Shown in pieces: positions 8,356-18,240 of a stretch of DNA of 64,000 nucleotides. This stretch comes from CAVYGM01 sp963768025 (GTDB lineage Bacteria; Bacteroidota; Bacteroidia; Cytophagales; Spirosomataceae): positions 372,001 to 436,000 of the forward strand of contig CAVYGM010000026.1 in assembly GCA_963768025.1 (NCBI GenBank). The letters run 5' to 3'. Below the pieces are notes generated by a model. That model did no database searches. It saw only the letters and a list, made by a program, of their open reading frames with translations, and was not told where the DNA came from. The position numbers and the translations under genes are program-made. Positions within the stretch are counted from its first letter, which is position 1, and each line of letters opens with the position of its first letter.

Positions 8356-9593
8356 GGCATACCCTTTTAACTTTTACGGCCATCACCCTGCTATTGGCTG
8401 GGTATTCCCTTACTACGGTTGCCCAGACTTTATCCCCTGAGGCCATACAGTCACACGTAGACTACCTGTCCTCCGACCAGCTGGAAGGAAGAGGAACGGC
8501 ATCCGTCGGTGAGATCAGGGCTGCTAACTACATAGCCAACTGTTTTCTGCGGGCTGGTCTGAAACCCTTAGGGGGAGAAGGTGTTTATTTTCAGCCTTTT
8601 ACGGTCACCATGGCGTTCGAAGGGGTGCCCCACCAGGTAATTGCCCGCAATGTGGTGGGAATGGTGGACAACCAGGCCGAGAAAACCATTGTCATCGGAG
8701 CCCATTACGACCATTTAGGGAAGGGGTATCAGGCGGGTTCGCTTTCACCCGATAGCAAGGACCTAATCCACAATGGCGCGGACGATAATGCCTCTGGTAC
8801 CGCCGGGCTCATTGAGCTGGCCCGTTACTTTGCGGGAAATGAGGTACGGGAGAAATTTAATTTCCTGTTCATCGCCTTTTCTGGGGAAGAACTTGGCCTC
8901 TTCGGGTCCAAATTCTTTGCCGGCCATCCCACCGTACCGATGGAGTCGATAGCTTGCATGATCAATATGGATATGATTGGTCGCTACGACGCGGACAAAG
9001 GCATAACCATCGGCGGCTGGGGTACCAGCCCAAGCTGGGGTAGGCTACTACCCGAACTTGCGGAGCAGAACAAAATCAACTATGCGGTGGATTCCTCGGG
9101 TATCGGTCCGTCGGACCACACCTCCTTTTATTTGAAGGAAAAGCCGGTTCTGTTTTTCTTCACCGGCATTCATTCCGATTACCACAAGCCCTCCGATGAC
9201 GCTGAGAAAATCAATGCCGCTGGCGAGCAAAAAATCTTAAAACTCATCACGGACTTGGTCGGGAAACTTGATAAAACGGGCGAAGTTCCCGCCTTTCGGG
9301 AAGCGGGCAATCCGCACGCTCAGGCGACTCAGCAATCTTTCAAGGTAACCCTGGGCATAATCCCCGATTATAGTTTCAGCGGGAAAGGCCTACGGATTGA
9401 CGGGGTGAGCAAGGGCCGACCCGCGGAGGCAGCGGGCATGGAAGCGGGCGATATTATCATAAGAATGGGGAAGTACCCGGTTCGAACGATTCAGGATTAC
9501 ATGAAAAACTTGGGTGAATTTGAAAAGGGGCAAAAAGCCGAAGTAGAGGTAAATCGAAAAGACCAATCGAAGGTATTACAGGTAACTTTTTAA
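8352..9593 (+). CDS. Secreted M28-family metallopeptidase with C-terminal PDZ domain
   Basis: 413 residues. Signal peptide at 1-24 (MRHTLLTFTAITLLLAGYSL..., cleavage near VAQ). M28 zinc aminopeptidase fold with co-catalytic ligands: His in GAHYDHLG, bridging Asp in GADDNASGTAG, the Glu pair in FSGEELGLFGS, Asp in INMDMIGR and the last His in HSDYHKPSDD. A PDZ domain covers about residues 325-413 (GKGLRIDGVSKGRPAEAAGM...GDIIIRMG). It should cleave peptides or amino-acyl derivatives in the periplasm or outside. It overlaps the MerR gene by 4 bases and is followed 9 bases later by a DUF6786-like lipoprotein. Confidence 0.9.
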   Translation: MRHTLLTFTAITLLLAGYSLTTVAQTLSPEAIQSHVDYLSSDQLEGRGTASVGEIRAANYIANCFLRAGLKPLGGEGVYFQPFTVTMAFEGVPHQVIARNVVGMVDNQAEKTIVIGAHYDHLGKGYQAGSLSPDSKDLIHNGADDNASGTAGLIELARYFAGNEVREKFNFLFIAFSGEELGLFGSKFFAGHPTVPMESIACMINMDMIGRYDADKGITIGGWGTSPSWGRLLPELAEQNKINYAVDSSGIGPSDHTSFYLKEKPVLFFFTGIHSDYHKPSDDAEKINAAGEQKILKLITDLVGKLDKTGEVPAFREAGNPHAQATQQSFKVTLGIIPDYSFSGKGLRIDGVSKGRPAEAAGMEAGDIIIRMGKYPVRTIQDYMKNLGEFEKGQKAEVEVNRKDQSKVLQVTF

Positions 9594-9602
9594 AAGCATT
9601 TC

Positions 9603-10805
9603 ATGAATAAGTACCCCCTTCCCTTCCACTTTATTCTCCTCCTCGCGATGGCATGTTCTTCCGAAAAAGAAAGTACCTCCACTATCTATTCGCAAGGTAC
9701 CTTCGGCTATGATCTGAAATTCCTGCGAGAGCAGGATAAAAACCTGGTTGTGCTCAGCGGGGAGGATAGTGCCGTACAGGTGTTGGTTTCGGCAAAATAC
9801 CAGGGCAAAGTATTTACCTCCACCACGGATGGCTTGCCTGGACGAAGTTTTGGCTGGGTCAATTACAAGGCCTTTACAGGAGCACTCGACACCCATATGA
9901 ATGCCTACGGTGGCGAAAACCGGCTCTGGCTGGGACCGGAGGGAGCCCAATACTCCTTGTTTTTTGAGCCTAAAAGTTCGATGGAGTTTGCTAACTGGCA
10001 TACCCCTGCTCCGTTTGATTCGGAGCCATGGGACATTACAGCCGCTGATGCAAATGAAGTGGAGATGAAAAAGCCAATGAGCCTCACCAATTACGTCGGA
10101 ACGAACCTTACTATGGTGATTGACCGTTCGGTTAGAATCCTGAAAAGGAGCGAGATCACAGAAAAAGTAGGTACCTCTCTGGATGGGGTGAAGGTGGTAG
10201 GGTACCACACAAAAAACACGCTAACTAATACTGGTACAAGTGCCTGGGACAAAAAAACCGGTGCACCTTGTATTTGGATGCTGGATATGTTTACTCCATC
10301 TCCCGGCGTCACGATCCTGATTCCGTACGAGGAAAAGGCCTCCGGTAAGGTGGCGACTACTGATTATTTTGGTCAAATTCCGCCGGATCGCGTTCGATAC
10401 GCCGAGGGCACGTTGTATTTCAAAGCGGATGGCCAAAGCCGGGGGAAATTGGGTATTTCGCCCCAGCGAGCCAAACCGTTAGCCGGTAGTTATGATGCGG
10501 TGAATAAAGTACTAACGTTAACTTTTTTTGACGTGGATCCCACCGCTACCTACCTGAATCAGGAGTGGAAGCAGGTACCCGATCCGTATCATGGCGATGC
10601 GGTGAATGCCTATAACGACGGGCCGTTGGAGGATGGAAGTCAGATGGGGCCGTTTTATGAAATTGAGAGCGTATCGCCCGCCGCATTTTTAAAACCCGGC
10701 CAATCACTCACGCACAACCATTCGGTCCTTCACCTGATGGGCAATGAAGCTACCCTCAACAAAATAGCCATGGCAACAGTAGGGGTGTCGATACTGGGAT
10801 TATAG
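9603..10805 (+). CDS. Lipoprotein, DUF6786-like
   Basis: 400 residues with a lipoprotein signal peptide ending in LLAMAC (Cys18), so anchored in a membrane. The body is rich in beta strands; AYGGENRLWLGPEGAQYSLF, IPYEEKASG, YNDGPLEDGSQMGPFYEIES and SLTHNHSVLHL near the C-terminus resemble DUF6786, a Bacteroidota family that looks like a sugar-binding or galactose-mutarotase-type beta-sandwich. The assignment is from memory of the motifs and the function is unknown. Last gene of the MerR-peptidase operon, 9 bases after the peptidase stop. Confidence 0.65.
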   Translation: MNKYPLPFHFILLLAMACSSEKESTSTIYSQGTFGYDLKFLREQDKNLVVLSGEDSAVQVLVSAKYQGKVFTSTTDGLPGRSFGWVNYKAFTGALDTHMNAYGGENRLWLGPEGAQYSLFFEPKSSMEFANWHTPAPFDSEPWDITAADANEVEMKKPMSLTNYVGTNLTMVIDRSVRILKRSEITEKVGTSLDGVKVVGYHTKNTLTNTGTSAWDKKTGAPCIWMLDMFTPSPGVTILIPYEEKASGKVATTDYFGQIPPDRVRYAEGTLYFKADGQSRGKLGISPQRAKPLAGSYDAVNKVLTLTFFDVDPTATYLNQEWKQVPDPYHGDAVNAYNDGPLEDGSQMGPFYEIESVSPAAFLKPGQSLTHNHSVLHLMGNEATLNKIAMATVGVSILGL

Positions 10806-10818
10806 ACTTCCTTGGTTT

Positions 10819-10852
10819 GTTTTGGAATACTTGTGAGCAAGCGTTCCAAAAC
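10819..10852 (+). terminator. Hairpin after the DUF6786-like gene
   Basis: 9-bp outer stem (10819-10827 with 10844-10852) plus a 4-bp inner stem, starting 13 bases after the stop. No strong T-run follows, so it may rely on a factor or serve as a convergent end with the DUF4142 gene. Confidence 0.5.
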
Positions 10853-10892
10853 ATAATCCCCTTAAATAACCAACCTGCAAACCAGAAGTATT

Positions 10893-11405
10893 TTAGTTGG
10901 CATCCAGCATTTTTTGGGCATTGGCCAAATCTTTGTTCAGACCGGAAATTTTTCCGGAAGCCCATTCTCTCAGCGCATTGTCTTTGCCTTTTCTGATTTC
11001 CTGTTCGTAGATCGAAATCAATTTGGTTCGTGAATCAACCATGTTTTGCAGATATTTTTTATCGAAATCTTCGGGAGTCGCCGCTATCAGCGCATTTACT
11101 TCCTGGGTCAGAACGGGCGAAAGCTCTACCGCCACTTGAATATCCCTTTCTTTGGCCAGGGTTATCAGATCATCCGAAGTCAAACTACCTTGTTGAATCA
11201 AAACCTGGGCAAAATTTTTGATTTGATTGTTGGATCCACGCGTCCGTACGATCTGACTTTTTTGAATATCCATCAAATTCATCTGGAAAGCCTCCTGAAT
11301 AAATGTTTTGTCCGCCGCCGAAACCATCTCATCGTCTTCCATCGAACAGCTTGCGGCACTGAGAATCAACCCCACCATGAGGGTAAATAGCATTAATTTT
11401 TTCAT
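10893..11405 (-). CDS. DUF4142 lipoprotein
   Basis: 170 residues. Signal peptide with lipobox SAASC (Cys20). The rest is a four-helix, ferritin-like DUF4142 domain: FIQEAFQMNLMDIQKSQIV, NNQIKNFAQVLIQQG, FDKKYLQNMVDSRTKLISIY and a last helix from REWASGKIS. Members are periplasmic or outer-membrane proteins often induced by stress; no catalytic metal site is evident. Single gene; convergent with the DUF6786-like gene. The gap of 286 bp to its right is AT-rich and holds only its promoter region. Confidence 0.85.
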   Translation of the reverse strand: MKKLMLFTLMVGLILSAASCSMEDDEMVSAADKTFIQEAFQMNLMDIQKSQIVRTRGSNNQIKNFAQVLIQQGSLTSDDLITLAKERDIQVAVELSPVLTQEVNALIAATPEDFDKKYLQNMVDSRTKLISIYEQEIRKGKDNALREWASGKISGLNKDLANAQKMLDAN

Positions 11406-11691
11406 TTCCTTTTTCGTATTAATATCAGTCTATACCGGGTATTCCGGCACCTTTTACCTGCTCTAATTCCAAAACCGTACTCACCGAGCATTGTTTTGAA
11501 AATTTACCGATTTTGAAGAATAAATACTAAGCATTTATCACTTATTAAAATATTTTTTGGCAGAAAAATGTTAATATTCAAAATTTTCTACATAAAGAGT
11601 AATTTCTTTTCCTAAGGTTTCTTCAACAAGTTGAGGAGAGTATTCAACGCTGTGTCTAAAATTTTGCTGGTAAGGCTTGGGAACTAGGATC

Positions 11692-12888
11692 TTAGCGCGG
11701 CGCATTTACCAAAGGTTGGGTCCAGGCCGTTTCCACATCTCCTTCCGCAAACGGATTGTTCTGAGGCGTATCGGAAATGATTTTTGCCCGAACGTACAAA
11801 TCGCCGGATTGAAGAGTGTACGCAGCTGAGAGCCCTTTAACCGTTTTGATCAGCGTACGTTCAAGCTCTTTGCCTTTTCCGCGGGTAGCTCCCCAAAATT
11901 CAACGGAGTACTTCGTTCCCTTTTTGGGTTCAATTTGAACCGAGAGTGTTTTCTTCACAGCCTTTACTTCCTTCAAGAGTACGCCGGTTGTTGCGTAAAA
12001 GTCGCCCTTTTCCATCGCTACGAGCAAGGAATCTGCACTCAACTCGCCGGCCCGAACCATGATCCACCCTCGTCCGGGATTGCTAAGGCCTACCTTATAT
12101 TCCAGGTAGTTGTGAGAATCATCGGTCGCCAGGCCGTACAAGGGAGGTTTGCCATCCTGAAGGTACTTCATGAGCAAATAGTCCCATAGTTCCTCCATGC
12201 CATAGGTGGTGCTGTCGCCGTAGTTGTGCACGTGCGGATGACCATTGTACACTTCGAAAAACCGCTCTCCGCGTAGGTTCATCATATCGTTTGCCTTGAT
12301 CGCCCAACCAAAATTAGGGTGATTAATGTGGGGAAACATGATTTTACCCGTACGTTCCCGTTGTTCATATACCGCGTCCAGGTTATTTTGCATCACCTCG
12401 GCCACACTGGTACCCCCACGCGGAAGTATCAACTCCTGGATGTTGATCGCATTCATGTGAATGGGCTTGTCGCCAAATTTATCGGTAACTTCCTCCGCTT
12501 TGATCAGTAAGAATTTGCCTTTTTCCTCAAACAGGGGTCTGAACTCATCGAGGGTCTTCAACTTCACCGATATTTTGCCGGCTGAGTCCGTTTTATACTT
12601 TACCCAGCCCTCCCCATACTTTGCAAGATATTCCTTAAAGCGCTGCTGACGGAAGGGATGCGTGGGTATCTCCTTCCAATACTCCTTGTCGGCGAGGATA
12701 TTATGGTCGGATAAGGCGATAAAATCGTACCCTCTGGTTTTGTACCAGTCCAAAATAAGTTCTGGAAAATCGTCCCCATCACTCCAATAGGAATGGGTGT
12801 GGGTATTGCCTTTGTACCATTGGGTGGTTGACTGCGCCTGAACGAGGTCTGAAGCCAATAAAAGCAGAATAAAATACAAGAGCCGCAT
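11692..12888 (-). CDS. Secreted PHP/CehA-McbA-like metal-dependent hydrolase
   Basis: 398 residues with a signal peptide (MRLLYFILLLLASDLVQAQ). The catalytic domain has the PHP-type metal motifs: the HxH pair in GNTHTHSYWSDGDD, ALSDHNIL, KAEEVTDKFGDKPIHMNAI, FPHINHPNFG and ATDDSHNY towards the C-terminus. Such proteins of the CehA/McbA group hydrolyse phosphate esters or carbamates, but the true substrate is unknown. A small beta domain follows (residues about 310-398). Single gene, upstream of the minus-strand haloperoxidase terminator. Confidence 0.8.
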   Translation of the reverse strand: MRLLYFILLLLASDLVQAQSTTQWYKGNTHTHSYWSDGDDFPELILDWYKTRGYDFIALSDHNILADKEYWKEIPTHPFRQQRFKEYLAKYGEGWVKYKTDSAGKISVKLKTLDEFRPLFEEKGKFLLIKAEEVTDKFGDKPIHMNAINIQELILPRGGTSVAEVMQNNLDAVYEQRERTGKIMFPHINHPNFGWAIKANDMMNLRGERFFEVYNGHPHVHNYGDSTTYGMEELWDYLLMKYLQDGKPPLYGLATDDSHNYLEYKVGLSNPGRGWIMVRAGELSADSLLVAMEKGDFYATTGVLLKEVKAVKKTLSVQIEPKKGTKYSVEFWGATRGKGKELERTLIKTVKGLSAAYTLQSGDLYVRAKIISDTPQNNPFAEGDVETAWTQPLVNAPR

Positions 12889-12952
12889 GGAAGAAGGTAG
12901 GTTTTGGTTTTAGGGTAAAAATAAGGTAAACCTATCCCATTCTTCGCATAAA

Positions 12953-12994
12953 ACTGCCGCCATTTCGTACCAATTGGTAAAAAATGACGGCAGT
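12953..12994 (-). terminator. Terminator of the haloperoxidase gene
   Basis: 13-bp stem with one mismatch (12953-12965 and 12982-12994), 24 bases beyond the haloperoxidase stop on the minus strand; a TTTT run follows in that direction. Confidence 0.6.
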
Positions 12995-13017
12995 CCTGTC
13001 AAGGCTTGACCAGAGGA

Positions 13018-14697
13018 TCAAATTCTGATTCCTTTGCCGTCAAATTTGGTAAGGGTGAAATAGTGATCCTCATTGAAACACAGGCTTTGTTCGCGCAGGA
13101 TCCCGATCGCTATTTTCTCTCCCAGTTCCAATGATTTGGTGTAGTCCGTACGCCAGTGGACGCCAGCCATATTTCGACCAATGGCAATATTGGCTGCCAG
13201 TTTATTTAGCTCGCCTCCCACCGTAAGGTTATCTTTGTCAGCGCCTGTATATAATTCCAAGGTATCACCGGTACTATTGGGTACTACGGGCGAAGGAATT
13301 TTGAAACTTTCATCAAAAAACGCTTTCAGAATGGTGACGCAGGCTCCGGCTACCGTGGCGTGCCCGGCACCGTAGGCAGGGTGCATGGGCGATCCCTCGG
13401 GAAAAGCTTGGGGAAGCAAGTAAGATCCATCAGTAGAGGTACTGATACTGCTAGTCAGGTTGTTTTGAGCTTGATTATGCGCAAAAACCAAGTCAAGAAT
13501 AGACTGGGTGTCGCCAGGGATATTGGCTTCCAGGTTGTCCGTGCTGATGGAATAGTCCTTAGATCGCCTTAATTTGGCTTCAATCAGTCCACCAAAGGCC
13601 TCGGGCCGCAGGCGACGGTGTACAAACCACTTCTGGTGCCAAACCGCTTTCAAGGCACGCGTAGCCACCTCCGTGACGAGAGTCAGAATGTGGGTACCCC
13701 CAAACGTACCAAAACCCATTTGGTTTTTGGAGAACTTGTACGGATTTCCCCGGTCGAATGGCGCATCCATACCCAACAGAAGGAGGCAAGCATTGAAATA
13801 GGCCTGATATAATTGATCAAAATGCACATAGTGCGCCAGATCGCGGGCCGTTGTGATATACCGGTGCTGGGCCGCTGGCGTATCTTCGAACATATCTGCA
13901 TTCGACGGCATTTCGCCATTCTGAATTTTTAACCAGGAAGCGAAATCCGTAAGGTAATCAATGCCTGGTTCTACGGTATACTGTTTTTGGCTGATAAGCT
14001 GGGTGCCGAACCGGATATAGCCGTCCAGGCTAGTGCCTCTAGTATTGTCACCGTTTATGCTAAACGGAAGGTTGTTTCCAATTAACATAAATTGAGAAAC
14101 ATAGGGGCCAATTCCATCGCCTTTGGTGAATCCGCGAAACAAGCGATTGGGTGAAACGAGCATCGTTTGTTTGTCCTTTAAGCTCGTGAAATCATTGGCA
14201 AAAGTCGCCAATGAATCAGCTGCTTTTGCAGCGAGGGGATTGGTAGCATAGTCCCGAAATTTAACATCCCTGAGCAGGGCCATCCAGTACATTTCGGCCA
14301 TTTCGGCTTCTATTTCCTCGCCATCAACGCAGGGTGCTGGTGGAATAGTCAGAGAATGGGAATCCGGCCCTTCCAAATCAAATGCTAAGCCCGCTTGCGG
14401 GTTGACAAATTTACGGGTATCTGCTCCCGCACCCATTGGGATTTTTTCAATTTCCTCCTGCTTGCCACTATTCAGGGCAAAAACAAATTGATTGTAATCG
14501 GAGGCTACTACCTCACCGTCGGCATTGTGATGCAGTCCTTTGGTAAAATTACCTATGAATCCAGGATTTCCGTCCGACAAACAGATAGACTCGTCGTCGT
14601 TATTCACTTGATCCACAGCTGGATTGGAATAGCTAAAATCGGTGGCTTTTGTCCGCAGCTCCCGGGCGGTTTCTCTACGATTGATTGTGTTGTTCAT
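13018..14697 (-). CDS. Vanadium-dependent haloperoxidase / PAP2-superfamily protein
   Basis: 559 residues, without a signal peptide. The vanadate (or phosphate) site of the family is visible in three blocks: HQKWFVHRRLRPEAFGG (Lys and two Arg), HPAYGAGHATVAGA (the SxxxGH-like block with the acid-base His; Pro-Ala replaces the usual Ser at the start) and IGRNMAGVHWRTDYTKSLELG (Arg and His that bind vanadate covalently). These enzymes oxidise halides with peroxide; close relatives act as phosphatases, so activity cannot be settled from sequence. Own terminator downstream; long AT-rich leader upstream. Confidence 0.85.
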   Translation of the reverse strand: MNNTINRRETARELRTKATDFSYSNPAVDQVNNDDESICLSDGNPGFIGNFTKGLHHNADGEVVASDYNQFVFALNSGKQEEIEKIPMGAGADTRKFVNPQAGLAFDLEGPDSHSLTIPPAPCVDGEEIEAEMAEMYWMALLRDVKFRDYATNPLAAKAADSLATFANDFTSLKDKQTMLVSPNRLFRGFTKGDGIGPYVSQFMLIGNNLPFSINGDNTRGTSLDGYIRFGTQLISQKQYTVEPGIDYLTDFASWLKIQNGEMPSNADMFEDTPAAQHRYITTARDLAHYVHFDQLYQAYFNACLLLLGMDAPFDRGNPYKFSKNQMGFGTFGGTHILTLVTEVATRALKAVWHQKWFVHRRLRPEAFGGLIEAKLRRSKDYSISTDNLEANIPGDTQSILDLVFAHNQAQNNLTSSISTSTDGSYLLPQAFPEGSPMHPAYGAGHATVAGACVTILKAFFDESFKIPSPVVPNSTGDTLELYTGADKDNLTVGGELNKLAANIAIGRNMAGVHWRTDYTKSLELGEKIAIGILREQSLCFNEDHYFTLTKFDGKGIRI

Positions 14698-15148
14698 GGT
14701 ACTAATATTTGATTTAAGAAGTGGTAATTATGATAAATTGGAAGATAAAATTCTTGGGTATTGAAAATATAAATACTGGTAAATATAGTGATGTGGATAT
14801 ATGTTAATATTTGATATAAATTGTAATAGAAATAGCCAAATTATACTTTCAAATTATGAATGATATATTTTTTTAAAACAAGCTATGAAATCACTCAAAA
14901 TCAGTTTTAAATAAATATTTTTTCGTTGCCGGAATAAATGTAGGGTAATACTTTAACTCGGTATAAATCTTCTGATTAAACGGTTTCAAACTTTATTAAG
15001 CGGTACTTTTTGGGAAAGGATTAAAAAAAATCAGGTACCCCATACGGGTACCTGATTTTTAAAAGTTCAGATTGTATTTCTTGCGGTTTGTCCCTACAAT
15101 CAAATAAAATTCAAAAAAGTTGATCCTTATTTTAGGTCAGAATCAACT
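14698..15148. other. AT-rich intergenic region
   Basis: 451 bp between two minus-strand genes. The left part is very AT-rich and should hold the haloperoxidase promoter; the right part holds the terminator listed next. No coding or RNA gene seen. Confidence 0.6.
15030..15056 (-). terminator. Bidirectional intrinsic terminator
   Basis: Perfect 11-bp stem (15030-15040 and 15046-15056) with a 5-nt loop, A8 on the left and T5 on the right, so it works on both strands. It ends the minus-strand operon that finishes at 15149. Confidence 0.85.
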
Positions 15149-17263
15149 TCATTCTAGCCACACGATTTGAGTAAAAGCCCCGTTGGCCGCAGCGTCCCAT
15201 ACTTCCATGCGAACCCATTTGCGACCTTTCAGATTGGGGGAAAATTTGAACGATTCTTTCCCAAAAGCCTGCCGGTCTTTCAGGTCAACTACCTCCCGGA
15301 AGACTTCCTTGCCATCCCCCGAAATGATTTCCGCCCGGTTCAGGGGGAAAGTCCAGGTGGCATCGAGCGTGATGTCGGCGGTACCTTTTGCATCTACTTT
15401 TGTAGTTTCACCGGCTCCAACATTATTCACTTTGAACGATGGAAAAAGAACCTCTCCAGTCGAAACAAAGAACTTTCCGTTGCGCATTACATCCACTACC
15501 GGCTGCCACCCATTTTCAAACTGCGGTAGCTCGTCGAGTTGCACATAGTTGATATTCATATGGCCATAAAGCTCATAATTGGGCTCAATCTTAAACAAAT
15601 CGGCCTCACCGATCACGTTCTTTTTCTGGCCCCAATTGGCCATATCGTCCATCAGATCCAGTACGCGTCCGTTACCCAACTTGGGCTGGGACAAGTCAGC
15701 GGGCATGGCTTTCCAGGCAGCACCTAAGAATCGATCTGATTTGTAAAATGCCTCGTCTTTGTATTTATCCGGATAGCCCGTAGAGCCTTTGGTGCGGGCG
15801 TGGGCCGTCCAAGCCAGGCCTCCTTCCAGTTCCAGCAGTTTGAGCATTTCCTCCTTGTTGCCAATCCGGTAGAGTTTGCCGTACTCGGGGTGATTTTCAA
15901 CAAAAGGCTGATTCTTATCCCGCGACATGAGCCAGTACACGGGTTTTGGGAAAATATTCATCCAGTGTCCGCCCAGGAAATTATTAGGTTCTTCGCCGGG
16001 AAGCATCAGGAAATTTCCGCCGGAAAGTCGGGCGCATTCCTCAAATAGGGTTTTCAATTCAGGCCATCGTTTGGCCTCGGGACCGCGGGGGCTACCCGGC
16101 CCGTGGAATTCGCCCAGGTGTACGATGTTGACGCCTGTGTTCCGAAAAGCTTTTACAAAGCCCGGCATATCGGGCAGGGGCTTGCGAGTCAGGACATCGT
16201 CGACGTGCTCCTGGTGGAAATGGCTCGCCATGGTGTAGTACCCAGGCAGGGGTACGTAGGTATCGTTGTGGGTAAAAGCCTTTACTTTTTCCAGGACTTT
16301 GCCATCCCGATCAGCGCTCAGAAGGCAGAAAAAATTGAATCGCTGCTGGGTGTTGGGTGGCGCATTGAACCAGGGTACCCACCGGCGGTCACCGAGCAGG
16401 TCGTGCCGGATCCCGATGCCGTAGCCAGCAATCAGCGAGCGGTAATTCGTGCCATTCCAGATATGTTCGAGGTTATAGGCGTTATCCAGCGGATAAAAAT
16501 ATTGATGCGGAGCGGGAAAAACCGCCAAACTACCCTCCTTGCCCTGACCAATGATGGTCCGGTACTTCACAGCTCTGATTTGTGCGCTGTCGGTGCTTTG
16601 TACTCCCTGGCTGCGGATATAATTATCGGTGTCTGACCAGTACAGTTTCTCCCATGGCGATACCTTGCTTACCAATCCCGCATCATAAATGACGGCTGTG
16701 GAGTCCACGGTGGTACTCAGTACCGCAGCAATGTTCATCAGGGGGCTACCCTCATATAAAGTCAGATTGTAAGATCCGCTAAACCGACCGGCCGTCGCGC
16801 CGTCGATGATCACTTCCGTCTGGGCTCCCGAGGAAACGACCTTGACACTGCTTTTGTCCAGTACTACGGCATGCGTCTCGTAGGGTAGGTAAGCCGTCTT
16901 GTCGAAGAAAATGTTCCAGCCGTTTTGCGAAATCAAATCCCGCTTGCCAATGGTAAGAATTACTGCGGGATCAAGGTTTTGGGCAATGGTTTTATAAGCG
17001 TGTGAGCTACCAATTTCTAGGCTGCTGATTAACGGTTGGGCTTTGCGCAGGTCAATGGATACCCTGCCTGATTCCGAGGGGCCCGTGGGCCATTCAATAG
17101 CTAAGATATTGCCTGACACGGTGGCGGTAACGCCACTTTTCTTATCAAAACTTTTCAGGTCGACAGGTACCTGAGCCATCAATGAGGGGCAAAGGAGCAA
17201 AGTGGCAAAGACACCAGAGAGAACCGATCTAAGGGATAGGAGGGATTGTTTAAAATAGCACAT
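15149..17263 (-). CDS. Large secreted protein with CehA/McbA-like hydrolase region
   Basis: 704 residues. A signal peptide (to about residue 31, LLLCPSLMAQ) is followed by a beta-rich N-terminal half of unknown type and, from about residue 350, segments that look like a degenerate PHP/CehA domain: SHFHQEHVDDVL, NIVHLGEFHGPGSP, MLPGEEPNNFLGGHW, LAWTAHARTKGSTGYP. The C-terminus (from about 610) is a small beta domain. The metal residues are only partly recognisable. Its start lies 2 bases after the stop of the sugar epimerase gene, so the two are co-translated, which links it to the sugar-uptake locus. Substrate unknown. Confidence 0.65.
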   Translation of the reverse strand: MCYFKQSLLSLRSVLSGVFATLLLCPSLMAQVPVDLKSFDKKSGVTATVSGNILAIEWPTGPSESGRVSIDLRKAQPLISSLEIGSSHAYKTIAQNLDPAVILTIGKRDLISQNGWNIFFDKTAYLPYETHAVVLDKSSVKVVSSGAQTEVIIDGATAGRFSGSYNLTLYEGSPLMNIAAVLSTTVDSTAVIYDAGLVSKVSPWEKLYWSDTDNYIRSQGVQSTDSAQIRAVKYRTIIGQGKEGSLAVFPAPHQYFYPLDNAYNLEHIWNGTNYRSLIAGYGIGIRHDLLGDRRWVPWFNAPPNTQQRFNFFCLLSADRDGKVLEKVKAFTHNDTYVPLPGYYTMASHFHQEHVDDVLTRKPLPDMPGFVKAFRNTGVNIVHLGEFHGPGSPRGPEAKRWPELKTLFEECARLSGGNFLMLPGEEPNNFLGGHWMNIFPKPVYWLMSRDKNQPFVENHPEYGKLYRIGNKEEMLKLLELEGGLAWTAHARTKGSTGYPDKYKDEAFYKSDRFLGAAWKAMPADLSQPKLGNGRVLDLMDDMANWGQKKNVIGEADLFKIEPNYELYGHMNINYVQLDELPQFENGWQPVVDVMRNGKFFVSTGEVLFPSFKVNNVGAGETTKVDAKGTADITLDATWTFPLNRAEIISGDGKEVFREVVDLKDRQAFGKESFKFSPNLKGRKWVRMEVWDAAANGAFTQIVWLE

Positions 17264-17265
17264 AT

Positions 17266-18114
17266 TTACGAAAACAGTTGTTTGTAAAAAGCCAACCCTT
17301 CACTGGCCAGTTCGTCGGCGCTATTAGCCAAGGGACGCCATATGCAGGCGGCTTTCGCTAGTTCTTTGGAAGGTTGGCCGAAGGTTTCGATCACCACAGC
17401 ACCGTCATAGCCAATCTCTTGCAAGGCATCTCGAATTCCTTCCCATTCCAAATGACCGGTACCGGGCGTACCCCGGTCACTTTCGTTTCCCTGGACATGG
17501 CATAGCAAATCCTTGCCGATTTTCCGGATGGAGGCCGGTATATCTTTTTCTTCAATATTGGAGTGAAATGTATCGAGGACAATTTTAAGATTCGGATTAC
17601 CTACTTCCTGTACCAGCGAAAGGGCCTGATCTACGGTATTGATCATGTCCGTCTCGAAACGGTTGAGGGGCTCAAGACCTAACTCCACTCCCTGATCCTG
17701 GGCCACCGCGCTGACCTCCCGCAGAATCTCCACGCACCAGGCGCGTTCCTGTTTTTTCTGTTCATCTGAAACCAATCGGGTTTTGCCAACGGCCGAGTAC
17801 ACGGGCCCGCCAAACAACGGGCTGTTCACATCCGCCGCGATTTTTATACAATCCAGAATATACTCTTTGCCTAGTTGGCGAAAGTGTGATTCTGTACTGG
17901 AAATATCGCGCTCAGTGCCAAATGCCCCACTGATGGTGATTTTCAAATCCAGGTCCCGGGCAACGTCCTTAATGGTCACCCAGTCAATTAGCTTGGTGTC
18001 TTCTACGGCGATTTCAATAATATCGTAGCCCATGTTTTTGACTTTGGTCAAAAGGTCAATATTTCGGGTAGAAAAGGGCGAGGCCCAAATAAACGTACTG
18101 GCACCAAATAGCAT
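17266..18114 (-). CDS. Sugar phosphate isomerase/epimerase, D-tagatose 3-epimerase-like
   Basis: 282 residues from the ATG at 18114 (MLFGASTFIWASPF); the frame extends 27 codons upstream but those residues do not fit the family. TIM-barrel of the AP-endonuclease 2 family. The four metal ligands of ketose 3-epimerases are in place: Glu in LEPLNRFETD, Asp in IVLDTFHSN, His in CHVQGNESDRGTPGTGH and Glu in AVVIETFG. It should interconvert C3 epimers of a free ketose or a related polyol/inosose in the cytoplasm. It lies directly after the Gfo/Idh oxidoreductase and ahead of the large secreted protein in the same operon. Confidence 0.85.
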   Translation of the reverse strand: MLFGASTFIWASPFSTRNIDLLTKVKNMGYDIIEIAVEDTKLIDWVTIKDVARDLDLKITISGAFGTERDISSTESHFRQLGKEYILDCIKIAADVNSPLFGGPVYSAVGKTRLVSDEQKKQERAWCVEILREVSAVAQDQGVELGLEPLNRFETDMINTVDQALSLVQEVGNPNLKIVLDTFHSNIEEKDIPASIRKIGKDLLCHVQGNESDRGTPGTGHLEWEGIRDALQEIGYDGAVVIETFGQPSKELAKAACIWRPLANSADELASEGLAFYKQLFS

Positions 18115-18240
18115 AGCTGGACGGAAATTAAGGGGTAAGAAAATAGACGGCAACGCCGGGGTAGGAATGCGACTTTCGAAAACAGCCACGAACAAGGTCC
18201 ATGGCTGTTTGACATTATATTAATCCTAATCTATGAATTG

